DNA of 64,000 nt from Cherax quadricarinatus. Lineage: Eukaryota > Arthropoda > Malacostraca > Decapoda > Parastacidae. Made by a program: the position numbers and the translations under genes. Under the pieces are notes generated by a model. That model had not been told where the DNA came from. It worked only from the letters and a program-made list of their open reading frames with translations, and made no database searches. The stretch covers positions 35,943,344-36,007,343 of the forward strand of contig NC_091298.1 of assembly GCF_038502225.1 (NCBI RefSeq), given 5' to 3'. Numbering within the stretch: the stretch's first letter is position 1; each line of letters starts with the position of its first letter. Below are positions 56,773 to 64,000 of this stretch, in pieces.

Positions 56773-59700
56773 AAAACAATTGCTTTTGTATTTTTATTTA
56801 AAACAGAACAAATACAAGGATGTCTAAGAGTATAATAAAATTAAAAACTATACAGGATATTTACAATAACCTCTATTACACAATCCCAGTACAGAAAATA
56901 AACACTATAGATAATGGCCTTATTACAACCAGATACACAACCCACAACATATCCTACAAGCCCCTCCTTTCACAATAATTGCTATTGCCAGTGTCGCCAC
57001 AGCTGACACTTCTCCCCCCCCCCTCCTTAAAATATTTACATTCACCTTTCTAAGAAACATACCATTAGTTATCCTAAAATTTAGGATCACACCCTGACCT
57101 TATCAAAAACTTAATGAGTATTTACCAAAAAGTTGGTGGTGCATGAACACCAAAACACAAAAACATAAAATTGCAGACTAAAACAGATATGAACATTACA
57201 TTCCTATACACATACACCTTTATAAGTAGAAGAATATACACCAACAATATATAATATCAATATTAATGTAACAACCATGAAATTCAAGCTTTTATAACAA
57301 CATTGCATAACGTGAAGTTCACGCTTAAAATGCAAGAAAATACACCACATGCTACATTATCAGTAAAATACTAGGATATGTAAATATTTTAAAAGAATCA
57401 AAGACAAGGACATGAATAAGGTTATCCAAATGGTTCATCTTGATTTTAGTAAGATAACAACACCATACCAAACACCTTATTAACATCTAACACACCACAT
57501 ACAAACATATCAAAACTTAACACACATTCCACCAGACTAGACTTTTGCTGTGCCTTCTAGCACGTGCCTAACTAGTATTACATACAAATAAATATACAAT
57601 GAATATTAATTTAGGTTACTAATCCTTAATCACACATGATTACATAATAGGTAATTACTTAAAAAGTGATGCAGGAACACGTTACAAAAATTGCAAAAAA
57701 CCTCTAATGCTTCAAGGAACATAGTGAAAGGAATACCCTCTCAAGAAAAGTTAAAATTCACTTACAAGAACAGTACAAGCGGGACATAATTCGCTACCAA
57801 AGAAAATATTCATGTTATATATTTTATGTTATATATTTATAAATGTTATATATTTAAACTGTCATTTATACCCTACCCATCAAGGGAACTAAACAAAACA
57901 GATCTTTCACACCATCACATCCAGTTCCACACGTGTATCTCCAGTCACACCCATCCACCCATCACTTCACACCCAAGGAGGTCAGCCCGTTGAATACCCC
58001 TGACTCCCCCCCTTTACCAACATACTCACCCCGGCAGTTAAAAACCCGTTATAACGCCAATAAATTCCCTATTGTTAATCCTCTATAACCTTCAGAAAAA
58101 ACCTCATCCCACCTTTTCTATTTTGACACAAAGTTCGATAAAATGTCGCCGCCAAAATCCTTCTCAGCACTTCCCCACCCTCCTTTCCCCTCATACCCCA
58201 CAAAACATATATGTAGTCCACGATTATTTATGCTAAACACCTTGCCACACCCTCATCCACCCCACTCATATCAAGACTCAACGCTCGCAATACCGACACA
58301 CCATGACCTCCCACCCTTGCCACTACCTTACTCATCCATACCCTGATGCACTCCAGACATTCACAAAAATAGACAAGATGATAGCAGCCTCTTCCCCACT
58401 GCATCTGCTACATCCCCCACCCTCGATGGCCCTCCTATCTCGGAGCATCGCTCCCGTTGGCAATATACCATGTAGGAAACGATACATAACCTCACGGGTC
58501 CCAGGTCGTATCCTTAATTTACTAAATCTTTGCCATATTACATCACATGCATACATGGGGTAGATCCCTTCAACCGGAGCCACTACATGTCCCTCTAACA
58601 ATTTACACAAAGTTCCCACCTTAAGGCATTAAGGTGGGAACATTAAGGCACGTAACACTTTTTCACATTCCTTCATTTCCGCTCCCCTATGCCATTTCCG
58701 TAGGTGATCATGTACCTTATCTAGCTGCGCCCCCCCTCCATCCAGCTGCACACATCACTTCCCTTTTAATGAACACACATTTCACGTGCTTTCTCAAGTC
58801 CAACAAACCTAACCCTCCCTTACATACCGGCAATGTCACTACCTCCCTTCGCAACCAGTTGCACCCTGAACCCCACAAGAATTTGAACACCATTCTAAGA
58901 ATACTCATGATCGCCGTTCCTGTTAACGGCAACACTGCCGAAACAAACCAGACTTTACTATATAGTAATACATTGATGACAATTGCTCGTTGCCTAAGGG
59001 TTAAATGGTGAGGTTGCAGCATTCTCAAACGTCGCTGCACCTGTTCTGCAATCCTATTCGAATTGTTGACCCTTGCAGCACTCAGGTCAGCCTCATATGT
59101 GACACCACAAATTTTCAGACTCCCAGTCTGACGCTGCACGACATCATATCCCCATTCTAATCTCCCTGCCCATTCTCCCAGCCCCATTATCATTAACTTC
59201 TCCAGATTTACCTTCATCCTAGTAGCTCTCCCAAACATGTGTACAACTTCCCCCAAAACTCCTAACCATGTCTCCTCACACACCAGAATAGTTGTATCAT
59301 TAACATAACCCACCAAGCCAGGCCAAGGCTTCTGCACACCATCCCCTCCCCAGTCCTTAGACGATCCTCCACCATCCTATAAAAAGGATCCTGAACACAT
59401 GCAAGCAATAGTTGTGATATTGGACATCCCTGCCGAAGACCCTGCTCCATGTTGATTCCCTCCCCCACACACTCATTGATTTGAACCCTTACCTTCGCTC
59501 CTGAGTACAACGTATCCACCCACCCCACTATTTCTTCGCCAAACCCCTGTCTGAGGAGAATATCCCGCAAAGCCCCTATTTCCACCCTGTCATAAGCCCT
59601 TTGTCAATCCAATGCCAACAACGCCCCTCTTCCCCCTTCCATGTCCTCCAGAAACCCCTTTATGATCCCATGGCCCTCGACCAATGACCTACCTGGCAAC

Positions 59701-60666
59701 CAAAACTGAGACTCAAACACCACCCTCCCCACAACACATTTAAGCCTATTCCCAAGGATTTTTGCGAACATTTTATAATCAGCACAAAGCAACGAAATGG
59801 CTCGGTAATCCCGAAGAGTACTCTGCTTTTTACCCTTCGGGACCAACACCACCACTACCATTGTCTGCAATTCTCCCATCTTACCTCCATCTTTCATGGC
59901 GTTCATTAACCTTACTAGGAAACCCCTTAGCAAACCCCAGTGTTGTACATAAAATTCGCTTGGTAAATCATCTATCCCGGGCGCCTTTCCCTTCATGTCC
60001 ATAAGGGCTCTCCATATTTCCTCCTCCTCAATGACCCCACCCAGTGTCTCCCGATCACTCCTCCCCAGTTTGCACAGCACATACTCACATACCTGCACAA
60101 GAACCTCGCCATCCACCCTACTACTTCTCCCGTACTCCTCAAACCATCTATCTGCATACGCACTCATCCCCGTTGTTTCCCGTAATACCTGATCTCTCTA
60201 AAACCCCCCACCGAAGAAATGACTTGCAATCCCGGTATTGTAGTCGTTTGCTGTCGTACCTACTGTCCTCGCAGCACACAAGCCGATGGCTTGTCGCCCC
60301 AGAGTACTTCATCCAACCCCGCTTGTACCCATACCGTTGCAAAACGCTCTACTTGCAAACCCCTTATCCTGTCCTTCAACATTTGTATTTCCTCCACGGG
60401 GTAAACCACCGCCACCGCCCCCGCCCCCTTGCGTAACAATCCCGTAATCTAGATTCTAAATAATTTGACAATCCGTACCACAATTGATTAATGCGTTTGC
60501 CCTCCCTCACATAAAGTTGACGTATTCTTACCTTAGCCACACTATCCCACCATCCTACCACATCCTCCTCAGTCCTTCTCTCCACACAGAGCTGTTCCCA
60601 AAATACTGCAAAACCTTCCACTTCCTCCTGAGATTCCTGAGTTTTAAATTTGTTGCCGTGTGTCAT
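56773..60666 (-). mobile_element. Family A LINE copy 5, 5'-truncated and decayed
   Basis: On the minus strand it runs from the endonuclease-to-reverse-transcriptase linker (about 60666) through a broken ORF2 and a 1.2-kb AT-rich 3' UTR, to the family end motif GTTTTAAATAAAAATACAAAA at 56773-56805. Unlike copies 1-3, I see no large tandem array in its 3' UTR. Confidence 0.65.
58040..60666 (-). pseudogene. Family A LINE ORF2 remnant
   Basis: Recognisable pieces: the linker (VVGWWDSVAKVRIRQLYV, about 60550), GIDDLPSEFYVQHW and DYRAISLLCADYKMFAK (60167-59604), LRQGCPISQLLLA (about 59440), VGYVNDTTILV (about 59310, with N replacing the first active-site D), LKICGVTYEADLSAA, and the zf-RVT region (CSRCSGEEAA, 58332-58619). 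Breaks lie near 60180-60370, 59600, 59300, 58630 and 58330. The mutated active site and breaks make it inactive. Confidence 0.75.
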
Positions 60667-61935
60667 TTGTGAAACATTCTGTTAGTATCCACCTTGTCAA
60701 TTCCTCTCATTGTTTTTCATGTGTCGTTATCATATCTCCCCTATGTCATCTGTCTTCCAGTGTCGTTAGGTCGATTTTCCTTAACCTCTCCTCGTTGGAC
60801 GTGCCTCTTAGCTACGGGACCAGTCTTGTTGCGAACCTTTGCACTTTCTCAAATTTCTTGACTTGTTTGACCAGGTGTGAGTTCCATTCTCACGTACACA
60901 GTATACAGTCTCAAACGATTCTTTACTAAGGATTCAAAACACTATTCTTAGGTTGATAAATTAGATAATTAAATTTGCCACGTGACCACATGCTGCAGCA
61001 GTTATTAGGTTAGTGTGTGCCTCAGGAGATGTACTCGGTATTACTCGCCCCAAGATCCTTTTCCTTGAGTGAGGTTCGCAGTCTTTGGCCCCCTTGCCTG
61101 TTCTGTCTGCTCTCTTTGATCTTCCGTAATCTTCACGACTTTGCACTCGGTGGGGTAAACTCAAGGAGCCAGTTACTGGACAAGCCTTGCAGCCTATCCA
61201 GATACCTTTATAGTCTTACCTGATCCTCATCCGTTTGAATTCTTTTCATTAAGTTCATATAATCTACAAACAGGGGATGCCCCTGAATCTATCCCGACCA
61301 TCACGTCAATCACATATTTCATTAACAGCACCGGCCCTAAAACTGCCTCCTGTGGAACCACGCTCATTAGAGGCGCCCACTCTGACACCTAGTCATGTAC
61401 CATCACTCGTTATTTCCTTCCTCAAAGGTATTCTTTGATCCATTCGTCTGATCTCTTGTGTGGAAATGTGTCGGAGCCTTCTTACACCCCAAGAAAATGA
61501 AGTCTACCCACCCCCTCTCTTATCATACGTCCCTCACCTTGTTTTAAAATTTCAGTAAGCTTGTGACAAGATTTCTCTTCTCTGAAACCGTACTCCACCA
61601 CTCTTCTGATAACCTTCTCTATGACTTTGCATACTATACAGGTCAGTGACACTGGTCTGGAATTTAATGCTGCCTCTCCGTCTTCTTAAAAATTATGACA
61701 ATATTTGGTGTCTTCCATACCTCAGGTAGTCGCCATGTTTCCACAGATGTGTTGAAGATTGTTGTTACTGGTACACATAGCGCCTCTGCTCCCTCTCTCT
61801 GGACCCATGGAGAGATGTTTTACGGCCCCATCGCCTTTGAGATATCTAGCTCGCTTAGCAGCCTCTTCAGTTCTTCCTCGGTTGTATGTATTATCCAGCC
61901 TTGTTGGCTTTCTGGAGCCCTTTCTGTCTCCACTG
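60667..61935 (-). pseudogene. CR1/Jockey-type LINE, third lineage, heavily decayed
   Basis: Minus-strand landmarks in order: LKRLLSELDISKAMGP (61880, the usual SPG/GPDG region), a weak reverse-transcriptase middle, EWAPLMSVVPQEAVLGPVL (about 61370, corrupted GVPQGSVLGP), then KFEKVQRFATRLVP and RLRKIDLTTLEDR-like text (60750-60880). It lacks an open frame. Confidence 0.6.
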
Positions 61936-61944
61936 AAAAATTAT

Positions 61945-62134
61945 GATTATTTTTATTAACACATCGGTCTTCTCCCACCAAGGCAGGGTGGCCAAAAAAA
62001 GAAAAACTTTCATCATTCACTCCATCACTGTCTTGCCAGAGGCGCGCTTACACTACAGTTATAAAACTACAACATCAACACCCTTCCTTCAGAGTGCAAA
62101 CAGTGCACTTTACATGTCCAGGACTCAAGTCCGG
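61945..62134 (-). mobile_element. RTE 3' UTR, outer part
   Basis: On the minus strand it ends with CCACCCTGCCTTGGTGGGAG, AAGACCGATGTGTTAAT. It is continuous with 62825-63598 once the 690-bp insertion is removed (GTCCGG joins CCTGCCGGTTTCCCTGAATC). Confidence 0.65.
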
Positions 62135-62824
62135 TATTAAGATTTCGATATCGTAACTTTAATAAAAAGGCCCTGGCTCCTAAACGGCTGCTCAGTCTAG
62201 GGGCATTTAAATCACATGCACTCGTACAAATTATGAAGAATGAGTGCAAATAATTAATAGTATTAGAAAGGATACAAAAACTCACCTATACAAAAATATA
62301 TCTAATATAATAATGAGTAACTTGTATACAGCTTACAATCAACTCCAAAAAACCACCTTAACTCCAATTCACATTAGCTCACTAGCACACTGCTACTAGT
62401 GAATAAAATATGAACTTTTATAAACAGGGAGGCTCCATGACACCCCATCTCCCCTCTTCACTACTGCCTGGCAGACTAGTTACCAGCAGGCAAAAACACC
62501 ATACAGTACTCTCGCATAAACAGGCCTCTGCATACTAGGGCCTTACAGATAAATAAGAGCACTTAAACACTAACAAAATAGTATACACAAAAAACTTACC
62601 AAATTACATGCTCACACTACCGCCCAAGCATAATGACTTCTCCCCATCACCACGCGTCTCGTACTGACTCACAAACATCTCATCTGCTCCTGTCTTCGCC
62701 ACACTGACTGACCAGGAATAATACACGTCTGGATTCAGAATAATACCTGGAAAATAGCATTATATATGGAGCATTTTTTATACTATTTTATTACAATATT
62801 TTATCTGCAGCACACTGTGTAACA
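62135..62824 (-). mobile_element. 690-bp LTR-like insertion
   Basis: It is flanked by a 5-bp duplication TCCGG (62130-62134 and 62825-62829). On the minus strand it begins TGTTACACAG and ends CTTAATA, so the start fits an LTR but the end lacks CA. It has no coding capacity. A solo LTR or another non-coding element is possible. Confidence 0.45.
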
Positions 62825-62829
62825 TCCGG

Positions 62830-63598
62830 CCTGCCGGTTTCCCTGAATCCCTTCATAAATGTTACTTTGCTCACACTCCAAAAGCACGTCAAGTCCTAAA
62901 ACTCTTATGTATCCATTCACTCGTAACTAACACACTCGTGCTTGCTGGAAGTCAAAGCCCCTCACACACAATACTTCCTTTACCCCCTCCCTCCAACCTT
63001 TCGTAGGCCGACCCCTGGCCCGCTTTCCCCCCACTTTAACTTTATACACTTTCGAAGTCAATCTATTTCGTTCCATCCTCTCTCCATGTCCAAACCACTT
63101 CAACAACCCCTCCTCAGTCCACACATACTCTTAATTTCCAAACTATGAATTTTCTGCATTATATTCACACGACACACTGCCCTCAGACATGACATCTTAC
63201 CTGCCTCCAGCCTTCTCTTTGTTGCAACATTCACCACTCATGCTTTGCTCCCCTATAAGAGCATTGGTATAACTACATTCTCATGCATTCCCCTCTTTGC
63301 TTCCATGGATAAAGTTCTGTGTCTCCACAGACTCCTAAGTGCACCACTCACCTTTTTCCCCTCATTAATTCTATGATTCACCTCATCTTTCATGGACCCA
63401 TCTGCTGACACGTTCACTCCTAAATATCTGATTACATTCACCTCCTGCATACTCTCTCCCTCCAATCTGATATCCAATCTTTCGTCACCTAATTTTTTTT
63501 ATCTTCATCCTATCCACTGAAAATACTTTATTAAATCTTGTGTTGAGCTCTTCACACACTTTTCGGTCGCTTCTTGTAATATCCCTTCCTTGAACATT
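62830..63598 (-). pseudogene. RTE-type LINE reverse transcriptase C-terminus
   Basis: Minus-strand text from about 63560: a short broken part, then RLEGESMQEVNVIRYLGVNV, SADGSMKDEVNHRINEGKKV, ALRSLWRHRTLSMEAKRGMH (63477-63253), a broken stretch with RRLEAGKMSCLRAVCRVN (about 63200), then LKWFGHGERMERNRLTSKVY and RARGRPTKGWREGVKEVL (63124-62927). This arm is typical of RTE elements. The catalytic part lies upstream and is missing, replaced by a PLE unit at 63599. Confidence 0.75.
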
Positions 63599-64000
63599 AA
63601 AATGGTATAAAATACCGACAGATTGTTAGGTAAGACACATATGCAACAGTTAGGTATCTTTATTTCGAAACGTTTCGCCTACATAGTAGGCTTCTTCAGT
63701 CGAGTACAGAAAAGTTGATAGAAGCAGAAGAGACTTGAAGACGATGTAATCAGTCCATCACCCTTAAAGTTTTGAGGTGGTCAGTCCCTCAGTCTGGAGA
63801 AGAGCATTGTTCCAAAGTTTGAAACAATATGGAGTTGAAGTGACAGGATGGAGCCTTATATAGCGCCAGGAGGTGAGACGTAGGTCACTAGTAGAACGCA
63901 GATGTTGGGAGGTCAGGTCCCTCTCAAATCCAGCCGTTCTCACTAGTAGAGGTAGTCGAAGTTGATTTCAGGTCTGTACCAAGATACCCTTGTGCTGCAG
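63599..64000 (-). mobile_element. PLE-type ribozyme unit related to the 438-bp family, leaves the window
   Basis: On the minus strand the visible 3' end has a TATATAAGG box (about 63856), a hammerhead, AATAAAG, GTGTCTTACCTAACAATC and the hairpin GGTAT-TTT-ATACC (63604-63620). It is clearly homologous to the 438-bp units but diverged. Confidence 0.75.
63661..63707 (-). ncRNA. Hammerhead ribozyme, window-end unit
   Basis: Core CUGAAGA plus A; helix II GCCUAC-UAU-GUAGGC; GAAACGUU; helix I CGA/UCG; AAUAAAG follows. Confidence 0.7.

Overview
This 64 kb window looks like intergenic DNA from a repeat-rich animal genome, most likely a decapod crustacean. The evidence is a CR1 3' end of a type I associate with decapods, a tRNA-derived SINE, an RTE element with a distinctive 3' UTR, and many Penelope-like (PLE) sequences with hammerhead-ribozyme motifs. 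I found no convincing intact host gene. Almost everything readable is transposable element or tandem repeat. Organism and family names come from remembered family features and have not been checked by search.

Layout. 1-5911: a Tx1/L1-like LINE (family A) whose ORF1 end is inverted against an ORF2 tail; its 3' UTR holds 53 copies of a 41-bp repeat. 6171-6431: a zinc-finger-like exon fragment. 7105-10380: CR1 fragments and a tRNA-SINE. 12148-18855: a second family A copy, with about 49 copies of a 43-bp repeat in its 3' UTR. 18887-20794: a nearly perfect palindrome of two PLE 3' halves (GIY-YIG endonuclease plus ribozyme). 20795-25039: CR1, family A and CR1 pieces, then a MITE. 26041-31985: a nearly full-length family A LINE inside a 20-bp satellite, with a 14-bp target-site duplication (TSD). 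33400-38890: mostly unrecognised, with a long CT tract and a decayed LINE. 38889-39712: CR1 pieces.

39713-45845 is the most interesting part. Two arrays of ribozyme-bearing units (375 bp and 438 bp) each run head-to-head from an inverted centre. The 438-bp array sits inside the 375-bp array with a perfect 14-bp TSD, and the 375-bp array is itself flanked by a perfect 13-bp TSD inside an older PLE end. Each complete unit carries a TATA-like box, a hammerhead motif and an AATAAA signal. These resemble the animal retrozymes known to be mobilised by PLEs.

46599-52135: another head-to-head PLE end, split by an apparently intact Jockey/I-superfamily LINE (family D, 46965-52035; two long ORFs, 11-bp TSD, TTCG-type tail). 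52906-56765: RTE and SINE pieces, and long TA tracts. 56773-61935: decayed family A and CR1-like copies. 61945-63598: RTE tail with a 690-bp LTR-like insertion. 63599-64000: the start of another ribozyme-bearing PLE unit that leaves the window.

How the parts relate: the autonomous elements (PLE with reverse transcriptase/GIY-YIG, CR1, family A, family D, RTE) supply enzymes; the short TATA-ribozyme-AATAAA units and the SINEs look non-autonomous. The nested TSDs give an order of insertion: old PLE, then the 375-bp array, then the 438-bp array.
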